Positions 9,821 to 23,499 of a stretch of DNA of 64,000 bases are shown piece after piece. The DNA comes from Opisthorchis felineus (taxonomy: Eukaryota; Platyhelminthes; Trematoda; Opisthorchiida; Opisthorchiidae): contig SJOL01006393.1 in NCBI GenBank assembly GCA_004794785.1, forward strand, positions 384,323 to 448,322. The letters are read 5' to 3'. The notes beneath the pieces were generated by a model. It searched no databases and was not told the origin of the DNA. It worked only from the letters and a program-made list of their open reading frames with translations. A program made the position numbers and the translations under genes. Position 1 is the first letter of the stretch; each line of letters begins with the position of its first letter.

Positions 9821-12800
9821 CTTCGTTTTTTTCGTGAAAATCATTGTGGGTCTGTCTAGTGGGCTAATTCATTCAATTTTTTCAAGTTTCAGGTTTGAGG
9901 AGTATCGTTCGCGAGAGTAATTCAGCTAGTGAACCAGAACCTTTCGATAATGGAACAGGCAGCTGTGCTTTCAGTTTAACCGAATGAAAATTTTAACTGG
10001 AAGAGGTATGCAGCAAACGATGTCGCCGTTTGCTCAGAGTAGTCCGCACGTTGGCAATTACACCTAGTATACGGTAGAACTTACAATGACTGACTTTGTT
10101 TTTCTTGCGTAGATCGGGACTTTACTTGTGCTATAAAACAAAGCAGTGAAATGGGTTCTGGCTTTCAGAATGATCTGCTACATCGAATAACATCCCGATA
10201 GATAAATGCATTCATAAGTACTCGATCGTAATTTTTTGAAAAAGTTTCGAATGTTCACCATAAATCTTTTTGTGGCTTAGGTTTATGATTGATTGACTGC
10301 GCTCTGCATTTCTACCTGAGCAGTCACAAGACTGATGGTCACGGTGTTGTACCTCTACCACAAATTAACGAGAATTGTAGCAACTATCTCGGGCCGGTGC
10401 ATTCAAAAGTCAATCGGCTGAAAATCTTTTAAGATCGAATAACCACAGTTCCTCAACTAACATATTTTTGAATATAATTCACCGATCTAGGACTGAAAAA
10501 TAACCAGTATTTGGTTAATTCTGATCTGAGTGAGTGAAATGTTGGATATTTGTTTTAATATTTACTGCATCACAGCACCACTCATACCATTTCTTTTGGA
10601 AGCCTTTTAGCCCAACTTAGCTATGGTTTTTCCTAAATATTTCTCGTGTTGTCGTATTTGTAATACTCTTGAATCGTCGACGCAATCAATTTGAATGATC
10701 AAGGGGGAAACACACTATAGAGAAATCCGCAAACTTTCGAAAAGTAGATAATGAAATTTGCTTAGATCTAAAAATAACTAGAAGAAACTGGAAGTTCTCG
10801 AATGACTTGACTCAACTGATCTAACTCGGCATTCTGTCTGGCTTGTTTTTTGATCAATACCCTTAATATTTGAAGGTCTGCTTGTGCAAAAATATGGGAA
10901 ACATCAGGCGAAATATGATCAGTAATTCTGAATTAATCAATAAGTTGCATGCCGGAAGGCGAACTATTGATTAACGCACGGAAAAGTACACCAATCGAAT
11001 GGACCGCGAACAGAGAGAAACAGGTACTGGGCTGTTGACAACTTTCAGAAAAATCTTCTGGCTTTTATCACTACTAATACTAATTTATTCATTTACTGGG
11101 AAACAAACTTTTCCAAACTCAAAGAACTGTTTTTGGGGGGAACTTTGCATCACGGAAGGTTTGACTGTATGAACACAGCTGTCACGCGAATACTGACACA
11201 TTATGGACACCATCATTTGTGGCCGGATGGATAGCCCGAGTCCATCCATATGTTTGTTTGACCAGAAGAAGAGGCAATAGTTTTCTTCTCACGCATCTGA
11301 GCTGAATAAAAAAGCAATGTTGTTGACAAACTGTGACTCAGAATAGGTGCTGCAACTTTGCTGGGAATATACTTGGCGCATTCATTCCGCCACTTTCCAA
11401 ATATGCTTTTTTAAACTAGGAAACTGTTGAATGGTCTAGCGGCCATCTTTCCTGGTGCTCTTAGTCCGTGTGGACAATACCCTTACACTGCTTGCTCGTC
11501 CGCGTCTCTCCTTCTGTACACTTTCTCTGATAGCTGCATGTGCTTCGTGTGTTTGTGTCTTGAACTATCATGATGATGTTGAGAAATCGATAGCACACAA
11601 CAGAGCGGCTGTCACTGTGGCTGACAACGCAGCAAGTACCAAGCACAAAATTTTGCGACAAATCGATACTCAAGTCAAACAATACTCATCTAGCTGAGTT
11701 TATCTATGTTTCATCTTTTATCTGATTAATGCTTTTAAGCTAGGAAGCGATTGATGTAAACCACCGAAGACGGTCTATCGTACCTCACTGAAACCCAGCA
11801 AATTCCCTAATTGTTTGCGTGTTTCAGTTTTATAAAACGTGACCTGCTCGAAAAAATAATAAGTCTCCTGAGATGATTGGCATATTATTACGCACAAAAC
11901 GAGTGCAGGGACTATCCTTACTGGTTAGACGGGATGGAACTAGGGGTCATCTACCTTGAACTATCGGTTGCAAGGGAGGGCCAATTCCCGTTGGTCCCGA
12001 TAGGGTGATTTGTTGACAAGGACAGATACCTGTGAGAGACAGCAAGAGTGTATTCTGTCGAAATTCTATTGAAAATGGGTCTTTTCACACAGAGATTCGT
12101 GTAAAAACTGCCTTATGGGGAGACCGACAGACCGGTTGGTTAGTTTTGTTTGGATAGTAGTTTCATCCGAACCAGCTTATCGTTGGCTATCTCCTACCCT
12201 AGCCTATGCCAAACTTAGAAACAAGTCTGACCTTCAAACTGGCATCCAGCATGTTTTGTCTAGTTTTAGTTCTATCTCATTAAAACTTGACGCCGTTAAC
12301 TCTCCCTCGATTAAATTGATGTGAGATTGATGCTAGGAACAAAATAATGAAGGACCACGTCTTATATTATTAGAAACATCACTTAACTTGGGTGATTTTG
12401 TAAGTTTACGTTTTTCAACCATCCTGGGGAAATCCCACCAGTTAACGTGCTAAATACTAAACTCTTCATGCTGCTGAAAAGTGAATATACTTATTGCCTG
12501 CCTTTTTGAATAGAAAACCTGTGACGCATATAGCGGAAACGACAGAAGTTTGAAGCCGGGGTTAGAGCTCAGACTGTTGACCCCTGTTTTGCCCAACCAG
12601 TGGTTTTCCAGCTAGGTTACTGATGGTAACGGCTCACATAACACGCAAACACTTAAGCCTCAGCTTCTTTCGTTATACAACTGCAGAGTCATAGGTGAGC
12701 CATTGCCACTGCCCACATACCCTGGGCGGACGTTCGAGTGATTTAGAATACGAAACCCATTCACCTACAAATCGGGTGAAAAGGAGACCACCAGGTAGTA

Positions 12801-15800
12801 CTACTCAGAATCCACCACGTTATTGTTAAATGACCTGGGAGCACCTGTTCAAAAACGTTAATACACATAACATATAGTGCGATGCATTCCGAAGGGGACT
12901 TCTTGAACTAGGTGGTTGTGTGGGTTCGCCAATTTAGTTAGGATTCTTCTTAGTGCAGCACAATCTGATATGTTAAAAGACATTAAGTTCAGTTCAGGAT
13001 AAACAGCCACTACCTGGCATTAGGTTTGTAAATTTTTCAGGTATTTACTCTGTCACACAGTTGCTGATGTGGCGAACTTAAACGGCTTCATTCAAAGTTG
13101 CAAAGTGGCTTTGTTTTAATCTTGATTCCGTCCATTTTCCTCGTAATAAGTCACCTTTCCGCATATTTTCTTCAATAAGTCCAAAGCACCTGAACTTTGG
13201 TGGTAAATTAGGATTTCCAGTTTATTACTTTTAAATTTCTTAGTTTAGAAACTACATTCACCGCACATAGTGTGCTACGAACCAAATTGTTCGTTTTCTT
13301 GATGAAGCAGTAATCAACCTATCTTGTCCTTACGGTAGGTAGATGTGATGCGGACTGCTCAAAAACAGGATCAAAGACAGTGTTAGGTACCAAGCAGTAG
13401 ATGAAAATTATGAGGAAGCGCACCGAAATGTCAACTGCATGTGTTTTGTGAAACGTTTTGCGTACGCACGGCTTTAGGCGGTTGACTTCAGCGAATGCCA
13501 TTTCAGTGTATTTAAGTAGCCAAAAGTGCTTACGATGTGTATTATGCATTTATCCACTGTATCTTTCTCACTTTATCGGAGAAACGGGTTTGACATGTCC
13601 GCAAATCTCCTATTGGAAGTATCCAAATCCATTTCAATTTAAACCGTGTAGACAGCAGCATCAGGAGAGCGCAGTTTATGAATGCGGACAAGTGGAAACC
13701 TGGATGTCAATTATCGGTGATTTGTCACAGTAAATACATATGTTCTTGTAACAAGCTTTGGCCGTGCAGATAATTGTGAATGTAGTCTGTGCACCGCTTA
13801 GACTATGATGTAGTTGTCTTTTTTTGGAGAAACTACCATCCAGAAGAGGTCGCTTTGATTTGATTAGTTGAAGGCTATTTCAGTAGTAAAGTTACATCCG
13901 AAAAGACCATTTTCGTCAGTTCGTTTTGGTGACCTATCTAGGGGTCTGGAATGTAGTTGAGGGGCAAACCAACACCGAATCACTTACTGTTAACTGCGAG
14001 GTTAAAGCATGTTGGTGCCATTTCCTTTTGAAGCGCGAGCGAATCATACGGCTGATCATCAACTCCCAGCCTCACAATGTCTCATTCAACTGCTAAACGA
14101 AATAAACCGGTTTCGAGTTTCATTAGAGAATTTTGATGTACACAGTGCCAACGATTTCTAACGAGGGTAGCCTGAATTTCCAGCAGAGACTGACTGTGCT
14201 TGCATGAATAAGTCCAGTCGGTGGTTGAGTCTTTAGAGAACATTGTGCTCCGAAGAGAGTTTAGGCCTTTGGGGGTTAGGCTCGATGGACATTGCTCAGT
14301 ATCCTTCTGGCTTCTGAATAAGCTTAACGCGTTGAAGGTGATGACATCGCAAAGCCTGTTCTGGAAGTGATAAACGCACCTCAGCTTAGCGAAGCCAGTT
14401 CACACCAATTTCGACATGATTTTGCGGACAAAATAGCTCGAATTGTTATTATAAGCGCTTATTCATCCTTTGTAATTCATATTATCCCCTTGTGTATCGC
14501 TATAAGACGGTTCCCTTATTTCCATCTGTTAGGTTAAGTTAGATGTTGGGTAAATTATACGTGACAGATACAGTCATTTGGGTCGTTCAATGCAATGTTT
14601 CGCCATCTCAGGACTACTTTTGAGGGAAACCGCTTAGATTGGATAGGGTTCTACAAGATGACAAATCTGTTTCAAGTAGGAGATACACACTGAGCAAGTT
14701 TCGACCAAAAGTGAAATGCAACGCATTTCAAACCGCACAATGCAGAGTTCGTGTTAAAAACCGGTCTTTGAGAAGGCACTAACAGTGTCATTTTGACTTA
14801 CCTCAGGCCGGAAGTAATTATCCTTTTCATTGTTGGATGGTTAAAAAGACATCTTTGCGCAATAAATCAAGAGAAGCTTTGTACTATTTCGACAAGTTTA
14901 TCATCCGGCTGCAATATGAGGTTTGCGAACTACAGTGGTCAGTTTACAAGACTTACTGTATGCGCGTTTGGGTAGACATTCGCTTTTCAGATTAAACCTC
15001 ATCGTGTGACTGCCTTCGTTCTGGTTGTTCATCCTCAGTTCAAATTTATGGTCATTGATAAATGCCCTAAACAACATTATATTTACCGAAAGAATAGCCG
15101 TAAATGTTGTCCGATGAGTGCTTTGCAATACAAGTTTCCGCTTACTTGTGATGAGTGAGAACTGCAGCTGTCCGCAGCCTGAGCAAACTGTTCATAAGAG
15201 TGCTGAAAACTCTTTGCTAGCCTGAGACCAGTGTTATTCTTCTTATGGCTCATTAGTAGGTACTTTCGAAAGGCCTGTGAGTAGTGTTTCATGTCAAGAA
15301 AATATACTGCGATATCTCGATTATGGTACTAACTGAAACATGAGGCGCCCTATGTGCGGCACATTTATACGAAGAATATAATCGACAAGGGATTAACCTC
15401 GGATTCATCTGAGTATCCTGGTAACACAAACTTAGTTAGTAAGTGAGTGGATTTTCATCAATAAAAAAGAGTCATTCAACTCCCCCTCTCTTCGGAATTC
15501 ACTTAACATTCATTTGTTTCAGCAATAAACGACCAAAGATCTGTGCGGTCCATCACAGATCAGATCAGTCCAGCCTCGAGTAGGAACCTTAAACTTGTGT
15601 CATTCACTGCGGAATACCGTTAAGTCGACGCATATTTTCCGCCAAATAATGTATTTTTGTTCTTAGTGTACTTCAGCTGATAACTGAGTGGACCACGAGC
15701 GAGACCCGATGAACAACTGCCGACCAGTAGCATACTACCTGAGCCTTAATCGAATAACTGAATCAACCGTCGGTGGTGTGAATAAGGGACAAGCAGGTGA

Positions 15801-16112
15801 CGGGATGTTCTAGGGGGATAACATTTTATCTGCATCATACCTTTTGGATTATGACGCGTACATAGTTTATATCAGTTTTAACTAAACCATGCTGCTTTAC
15901 CAACCCATACAAAATGTGCAACGTTTGGTTTGCATGGCACGGAAGTGTTAGCTATGATCGTAAACGTGACTCGGTGCTAACTGATGTTTCTGTTAGCAAA
16001 CTCGGTTAGATTAAACCACAAGTAAAATGCGCAGACTGGAAGTAAAATCAGTTAATTAGTTTTCATGCAGGATTTATCATGTGTTCCGTATTTCGTTCAT
16101 CCTTTTTCACAG
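9821..16112. other. Non-coding stretch upstream of the first recognised exon
   Basis: No recognised gene or repeat family in about 6.3 kb. Open frames at 11455-11697, 12115-12324 and 13458-13733 have no motif. A spliceable-looking short frame at 9893-9987 was considered and rejected. If the RasGAP gene starts upstream, this is intron. Confidence 0.5.
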
Positions 16113-16214
16113 GCTTCGAAAACGTGCCAAACCTGAACTGGAGAACGCGCGGTACCGGGATATCTCCCTCAAGTTGTCCGTACAAGAGGTCAAAAGTGTG
16201 ACATCCAAAGGAAG
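16113..16214 (+). CDS. Ras GTPase-activating protein, SynGAP/RASAL2-like: exon a (PH end and C2 start)
   Basis: This 102-bp exon lies between acceptor TTTTTCACAG and donor GTGAGT. It starts with one base finishing a codon and ends with two bases of the next. It encodes 33 residues including KRAKPELENARYRDISLKL and SVQEVKSVTSKG. In SynGAP, DAB2IP and RASAL2 the matching stretch is the PH-domain tail and first C2 strand (a LKLW-I-EA segment running into KKRYYCELCLDD). Here it splices, 21.7 kb later, to YFCEVCLD, and AG|A restores the Arg. These proteins switch Ras and Rap off by stimulating GTP hydrolysis; the PH and C2 domains place them at membranes and help Rap recognition. Preceding PH exons were not found. 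The vertebrate paralog names cannot be separated from this fragment. Confidence 0.85.
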
Positions 16215-19050
16215 GTGAGTGTCATATTGGGTTCAGAGTCTTTCTGCTTGATGTACTGCAGCGTACGAGTAATCTATGTCATGTCAGCAACCTACGTGAA
16301 GTAATACTTAGATGAGTCCGAAAACATTATGGCAACTTCGTCGGGAGCGTAAAAAAATGCTTTCACTTTAGAGGATGGGAAACTGACGTTTTCATAATTA
16401 TTCAACTCACTTTACACTATCTTGAAGATTTCACGTAATATGTATACTGGACATTACACCTGATCGGTCCGATATTTTAGAACGATTGTGATCTTATCTT
16501 GAAAAAGTCAGTCACATCCGTCCCCGTTTAAATGAAATGTCCCACGTGGCTAAGTTGACGAGATCCGGCAACATCCTCCAGCAAAATAAATGACTATCCA
16601 CATAAAACAGTATGCCTATTCACCAACAAACGGAATGTTTGTATTAATCATTAACTGGTTGGGTAAGAGAGAGCGCTAAATAAATCCTAGTAGAGTAAAT
16701 AATTCGTAGCTGGACTGTAGCTTGACAGACAAAACAACTCTCAGACCATAATAGATTGGAAGACTAGATCGTGATTGACTGAAGTCTTTTCTTTCAGAGA
16801 ATTTATGCAATCCGTGATCGTGGAATGTTTGATAGTTTCAGGCGCACTGCTGACACCGATGTGATCGAAAGTGCACGAAAATTGCAACCAATATTTTTTT
16901 CAGTGTCTTATTCGTTTTACAGGGAAGTTTGCTATAGATACATGAGAGTGGCTGGCCGACTTATCTTTCGGATAACGGGTCGAAAGGGCAATACTCTGTC
17001 AAACTGTTTGTCCAAATGAAGTCGGCAGCGCACTTTGTAAGTCAGGAGTTTCCGGTGGCCATCGGTCCTGACGTGTTGTTTGTAAACACATCTCACATTG
17101 TCCAATGCTGTCTAGTTCACCGTTTTTGTATCGTGAACCTGAAAAAAACCTACCATGTTGCACCGTACGATCACCTGTCTACCTGCTGACAATTTTTTCT
17201 CTTTGGGCAGACCTTAGCGTTTTGCCCCGTTATTTCATCTGGGGTTATCAAAAAGATCGTTCAACTGTGGCACCATTTTGATGCACAGCTGCCGTGTATC
17301 CTGTGAGAAGCAACTGTTAGGGGTCTACTTTAATAGATTATTTTCATCCATATTTGTATCAAACTGTTGCTATATTCAAAGGAGAGCTAAACAAGTAGTA
17401 GGTAGTGAATCATTATAAATCCCTCCAGATACGGTGAACAAGCGCACAAATGGCGACTTTTTGAAAATAGAGGAAAATGATAGCTGCGTTTTCTCATCAA
17501 ATGGTTTGCAAAAGAGCAGAGTTCACGGTTAGACAAATAATCTGATGAGAAACATGGTCCTGAAGTTTATCACCCCGGTAGAAAATACAGTGGTACTTGT
17601 TACAAAATCTAACATGGAACTGATCGTCCCCAGGAGAATAATCTATCGTGTGATTCATTCTGTTTAGCACTTATCAGCGGAATGTAGCAGAATCTATTCG
17701 AAAGGTGTTTAGGTTCATACGACACGTTACGGCAAAATTAAGTCGTTCCCGACCTCATTTATGCCATTGCGATCGAATAATCCAAGCGGCTGCCTTGTTC
17801 ATTTCAGTGCATGCGCGGAAACCGGCTAAGAGTTTAATTGTTGATGAATGGTCAGAGAAATTTCCTGGCCTTTTGCGCTCATTACGAAGAACCTGGTAAT
17901 TACAAAGTGCTAATTACAGAACAGTAGATGAACTCGGGCGGTTAATTCCTGCTACATGCAACTGATAGTTACGTCAGGGCGAAAAAAGGCATCCTAGTGG
18001 TTTTTCTACGAAAAATCATTGCCTTATAATTGCCATTTGTAAAAACTTCAGAACCAAGGCTTGTTAATAGCCATTTCCTCCGTACGGATTATGAAAATTA
18101 AGAAACAATTGTCTGACCATTCAGCAATAGTCACACTTTACAAATCTTGGTAGAGTTTCAAACGGGGTACATACTTGCTGTTACCACCATGAATGAAGAA
18201 AGTCAATCAGATGATTTAACCGCAAACTTTTTTCTTCCTAAATCGTCACATAGTTTAATAGTTTGTACGCTTATGATGCAGGCGCGACTTTTTTGCTCTC
18301 CGTAGTCAACATTCGTCACTTCTGTCCTTACAACCTGATGTGTTTTGGTACTGTGTGACTCTTAAGATGTTCTTCCGGGAATCACAGAGGCGCTAGGGAG
18401 ACATTAGTGTGGACAACATGGAACTAATTTCAACAACAGGTGGTTCGGAAAGTGTGATGGATACTAACATGCATCAACAGACACGATCCTGTAAAGAGAC
18501 CAGAAAAGTAGCGAACTTGCTAGCAGCTGTGCAACAACAAATCAGCACGAGTCCCTTTATTATCTTATGAATGTGACGTTGGCCTGAATAAAACTCGACA
18601 TCTGCGGTATTCATATTTGGCCACTATACCTGCGTTTGATGCCACGGTGGTTGTTTGATAAACGCAGACAGTGAGACAGTAGGGGGAGTCATTGATGTGC
18701 GTAGTCAGCGCGAAAAGCCTCAGTACTAAGGCCCACCCGTTCTCAGGAGGGTTTTTTAGACAGTCACTCCGACAATCTGGTCACCCAGTACGGAGCGGAT
18801 GTATGATTCGCAGTGGGATTATCCAGTAAGCAGTGACGATGAACTTGTAGATATAATTCACGTGTGAGTTTTATCTGTTTCCTTGCAAGTTCCGACAGAA
18901 AAAAGTGTTCTACAAACAGAACGCTTTATTCCACATCTCCGTAGATTCTACAGTGCAATGTCGATCAAGGAATTCAGTGTTTAGTTGAAGTTGAGTGCAT
19001 GAACGGTATTCTGACGAAGCATCAATGCATGTGATGAGAAGACCTTAGCG

Positions 19051-19052
<2 letters not shown>
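16215..19052. other. Intron a-b, first part: nothing recognised
   Basis: Start of the 21.7-kb intron after a GTGAGT donor. Only short chance frames (16825-17019, 17705-17899) are present, with no recognisable repeat protein. Confidence 0.55.

Positions 19053-19095
<43 letters not shown>
19053..19095. repeat. (TA)n microsatellite
   Basis: About 21 uninterrupted TA units. Length is likely polymorphic and assembly-sensitive. Confidence 0.95.
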
Positions 19096-19097
<2 letters not shown>

Positions 19098-21449
19098 GTG
19101 GGTGGCACCTAGAAATGGAATATTCATGGGTCCAGTCAATGGCTGATTCAGGCATAGGACGTGTACACTGTATCGTATGAGTGGGCTAAGTAGGGAAATC
19201 TGAAACTGGTAGATCCCATGTTGCAAATGTAGTGCGGAAGAACACTAAAGACTGAAATGCATCCTACACAGTGGTACCAAATGCTGTTCCGACGAAAGAG
19301 AGGTTTTATTCAGTTTCCTTTATTTGATTCCGGGTTATCCGTTCTCAGGGAATGCAATTTGTTCTGAGAGGGGACAGCTTTTTTTCTGCCCCACGGAGCT
19401 CAGTATAAATATTTGTGTAAGGTTTTCTACCACTTCAACTCTCGGTTAAATTGGCGCCCAATTCCTCCTCTGATTTCAAGTTTCAAATATTCACTTCGCT
19501 GAAAAAGGATGCTCCGACCTGTTACCGCAGCCCGGATTAAAATCCATGCATATGTATTCGACAAGTTTGTGGCAACCGGGTTCTTGGACGGACATAGGGC
19601 TTTTTCGTATTCCTCCACCGAAACTCATTGGAGCGAGTACAGGAAAGGATTGATGTACTAGTTGGGCAAACAACAAGTTCTATCCGTCATTCGTTTGGTT
19701 TCATTTTTTTAGAATCAAACTAAAAGGCTGTCCTAGAGTGACTGGTTACTCTTGGACCTGTCGACGGCAAAGGTCACTTGACTCATCCATTTCGCGGATT
19801 CTAAGGATGACATAATGTGATATGTTACTAGCATTTCACCAGTCACAAACAATCTCTGTACTCCTATCATGCAGCTAGAGTAAATGTCCGTGAAGGTATT
19901 CTTGAATTTGCCTACAGTATGGAGTATTGTTCTCACACAGGTCTGTCTGGCAATGGTTTTACTGCCTTTTTTGATTGAATATAGTGACTGTGGTGGGAGT
20001 AAACTTTTGTAAACCTTTTCAAAACCAACCAAACCTGAGACCACACTATAAGAACAGCTTGTGTGTACTACACTATTTCATTCCGAATATCATTTAATGG
20101 AACTTTTGTTTTAGTAAACATTTTGAGTGTCCTAAATGTGGGCAAATAGTTCTAGTGGAATAAATGTGTTCTTCGGAACAACATACAACGTGGATGTGTA
20201 CAAGCTGCCTGTTTACATGAATGGCGTTGTTCAAACAGTTTGCTACCGTGATTGACATATACTGTTGACAGGATACACTGTGTACGCTCTCCTCATCACC
20301 TGTTATACAGAATCGGTGACTGTGTGCCGAATTCGATGTCATCAGTGTGAATAATTTTGGTCGACAGTTTTATTTACAATTGAATATGGATAGCAGTGAA
20401 GTCATGATTAAACGAAGAACAGGAAAAAATGTTATGTTCCCAGATTTGTTCAACTGTTGTGTAGAAACAACGCCAAGCAGTAGTACGTCACAAGCAACAG
20501 TTGTACATAACATTTTAGAAATCCACTGGTGATGGAAATAGGATAAAGGCAATAATTTACATATTAGCAGACCCGTTCATCTGAAACGAGGTTGCCAAAT
20601 CAATCATGCAGACACACAGCTTGCCACGAATGTCAGTAAATCATAATCTCATACTGTATTCTAACACAGAAAACAAGCGTGTGAACTCTGGTGAATTGCG
20701 TCAATGTGTGCCTGGGATATGAATTGCAGGTGCCTCTATTAATCATTCTGTTTTCAATGAAGCGCTTGAATTTATGGCAAAGCGATAAATTAAACCTGTA
20801 AGTTACGGTTGAGCAGATGACGTAAAGCATCTAGTAGGGTGTACAGCCAAACGAGTATCTGGATTAATTCAGAAACTTGAACTGTGTGGATAATATATCA
20901 AGTCTTTTATTCGAAAAGATGTGGTTGCCGCTTTACTAAACTATTCGTCCTCAGTGTGAATGTGTACCACCATGTTATTTTTAAAATTCTGACTTTCCGT
21001 GTATGCTTTCTTTTATTCATCAGCCGTTTGACCTACTGAGGCTCAAAAGGTACTCGCACTTTTATCACACTCCGAAAGCTGTCTTGTGTTACCGCTGTTT
21101 GGACACCAGTTGACTATCCATCGTGAGTGGACATAAGGTGGAGCAATATCTGGAAAAATAAATAATAGAGAAGTGTAACGTAAGAACCTGTATTATATTG
21201 CAAGACCACAAATCACTCTTAAGGTATCTACCATCAACAGTGCGCTCAGGTGGTTTCAAGTTCACATTTCCAATATTATAAAACGAAGCTATACTTTTAC
21301 GATTTTGTCTAAGTAGAATTTAGCCCTACAAATGCAAAAAAGAGGTCACTGAAATCTGTTTGCACCTGGAAGACTAAATATGCTGCTTGTAGCTTCTCAC
21401 TCTGTCTCTAAAACATAGGGGAACTAAATGCTTCCGGGGCATTGGCTCA
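19096..21449. other. Intron a-b, middle part: nothing recognised
   Basis: Overlapping short frames (for example 19733-20044 and 20094-20342, minus strand) lack motifs. No repeat family recognised. Confidence 0.5.
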
Positions 21450-21960
21450 CAGTTATTGAGTACGTAGAATATCTTGCTTCCCTTGGCTAGGATTCTTTAG
21501 AGATACAATCCATTTTAGACAACCTCAATAAGTCTGGCGCACGATTTGGTATGAACTTCACACCTGCTAATTGTAGAGTAATCCCAAAACACTGGGTGGT
21601 AGAAAAACTTACCTACCTAGGCAGTTGCATAGGCCACGGAGGACTGGCTGGAGACGAGATCACTTCTTGGCTCAGGAAGACCAGGGCAGCTTTAACTGGC
21701 CTCCGGCACTCGTGACGTCTGTGCGACCTCAGATTTTCTTTCAAAGGCAGGGGATAAAATGCAATGGTGCAGCTCATACTGCGTTACAGATCGGAAACGT
21801 GGCCTCTACTAGTAGAAGGTGCTCTTAGTGCTTCAATGTCGGTGCTCCCGAAATATTCTCTAGGTCTGGTAGGAATGTCGAGTTAACAGCGTTGAGTTAT
21901 GCCAGGTGATCTTAGAATGCAGGAAGTCTCCGGCTGTGGACGAGCTACTGCCAAATCTGG
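21450..21960 (+). mobile_element. RTE-type non-LTR retrotransposon, 3' RT fragment (degenerate)
   Basis: The plus strand reads, across several frames and stops, the end of an RTE reverse transcriptase: LDNLNKSGARFGMNFTP, ANCRVIPKHWV, YLGSCIGHGGLAGDEI, TRAALTGLRHS, then a decayed SETWPL block. The same motifs in better shape occur in the copy at 63.2-64.0 kb (GMRFTPANCKVLLQDWV, YLGSCIISGGLAGDEI). The fragment starts after the YADD box, lacks the 5' half and has stops after LRHS and later, so it is dead. Confidence 0.75.
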
Positions 21961-22619
21961 TTAGAATATGTAATTGATATGTGAGGAGACCATCTGCCCC
22001 GCAGAGATCTTTTGCCCAGACTTGTGTTACTTGGAAACGAGGACAGTCTATGGCCCGACTACGAAGTACGGAAACGCTGATCAGTAAACTCAGTCGGGCT
22101 GACAACTGTCCCTTTTTTGGGGCCGAAGACTTGACTGATCGGTAGGTAATGACACTGGTAGACATAGCTCAATCAGTCAGTCAGGGATGCTCCTGAGTGA
22201 GTCGCTTCCCAGTTTCCGTTTGTTATGGAAATCAGAATGATCCAAAAACAGTTAACCGGTTATGGCATCGCCAGCAATGCCTGGCTATATACCACATGTT
22301 CGGCCAACAGCTGGAACCAGCGTAACACCGGCACGTAGTTTATGGCTGGAAACTGAAATGAATATACTGAATCCATCCAGAATGCCAGCGACTAATCGAC
22401 TAGACAAAATACGAGCCCTAATGTTCCCCCGTTCTTGTGTTGATCCATTTGTGTCCACAATAGCTTCTTGGATGCATCCTCGTATTCATGCCCATCATCG
22501 TCACCACTGACAGAAACACTAGATGAGAACACTGCTGTTCCACTGCTATACACTCATGTCGCTTTACCTCAATAAAGCTTTGTAATGGAAAGAAGAAGCG
22601 AATGGGACAGGAACGGTTA
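21961..22619. other. Unassigned sequence between RTE fragments
   Basis: Open frames at 21860-22165 (-) and 22262-22510 (+) are not recognised. It may be decayed 3' sequence of the flanking retrotransposons. Confidence 0.4.
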
Positions 22620-23075
22620 CTTAGAGCTGGCCTACCACAAACCCCAGGTGCATACACCTCCAGCACTCAGTCAGTCTGGATAGAAACTGACAGCACGAAT
22701 GCCACTGACATTGGTGAACCACCATATCATTCAATGTCTCCAGCCAAGCACCCATCTCGGGGGATGGGTTTCTGCTTAAGCAGAAACCCGTTTCCTGATC
22801 ACTTCATTAGGAATTCGCCGGTTCCAGCCGACCCCAGCTATAGTAATGAGACATGGGTGGTCAAAGACTAGAAGATGTCTCAGGTCCTCCACCTGAGCTG
22901 GCCAAGTCTCTCAGCCGTACGACAATGCAGCCCCTACTGCAGTTCGATACACAGTACTTTGAGACCCGGTGAGATGCCTTTATGACGCCACAGGTGGCAC
23001 AAATCGGTAAATGCAATTCTGTCCTTTGAGATTCGTGCGTTCAGTCCGTCTGTCACGCTACTGAGCTCAATGACT
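22620..23075 (-). mobile_element. RTE-type retrotransposon, 3' end with internal deletion (minus strand)
   Basis: On the minus strand a finger and thumb remnant (ARISKDRIAFTDLCHLW), a broken ETWP block, and VFDHPCLITIAGVGWNRRIP followed by NEVIRKRV are readable. The element then jumps to its extreme C-terminus: WLETLNDMVVH, QCQWHSCCQFLSRL and a stop. The normal block between them (RLRWLGHVLRMP-type segment to GWGPRD) is missing. A perfect palindrome at 22766-22789 lies at the deletion junction. Confidence 0.7.
22766..22789. repeat. 24-bp perfect palindrome at an RTE deletion junction
   Basis: GGGTTTCTGCTT is followed immediately by its reverse complement with no spacer. It sits exactly where the RTE copy loses its middle C-terminal segment. 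A related imperfect form, TTCTGCTTAGGCAGAA, occurs near 57949-57964. Confidence 0.85.
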
Positions 23076-23499
23076 TTCAAATATGCTTGGGTCCTAAATA
23101 TTCACCATCACGCGTGATCATTCTTTTCTACACCGCTTCCTAGTTCTTCGGTTTAATTAAGCTCAACCTGAATAACTATTCGCCCTGTTCAGCGATGTGG
23201 CAATTTTCTAAGTTTTGTACGCACCAGAGACTGATCACCTTGCCGCAAAACGACTATCGACTAGATGTCTGTGTCTGCTTCTTGAATGATTTCACGAAGC
23301 AAGCAACTTTCGTCCCGCACTTAACAAAGTGTCTTGGTATTGATTTAGAATACCGCACTTATCGCAGTCCTTCACCGTTTTCGCTCATTGTTCCGATTCA
23401 TAGTGGACCTAGTATATTCTTCCAAGGTATATTCTTCCAAACCCGTGCTCACGCTTGCAATTCGGAATGAGGGAACTGCTTAGGGGTACATATCTGACC
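23076..23499. other. Unassigned segment between the two minus-strand RTE pieces
   Basis: It contains a 91-codon plus-strand frame (23195-23470) without motif. A 13-bp direct repeat (TATATTCTTCCAA) lies at about 23412-23438. If the flanking pieces are one element, its RT core has been replaced or deleted here. Confidence 0.4.

Noticed and set aside
9893..9987. Exon-like frame after TTTCAAGTTTCAG, reading LRSIVRESNSASEPEPF to a stop
   Set aside because: Good acceptor, but no partner exon in phase, no polyadenylation signal after the stop and no recognised family.
16311..16330. GATGAGTCCGAAAAC resembling a hammerhead core
   Set aside because: The second half of helix II is missing and the first bases of CTGATGA are wrong.
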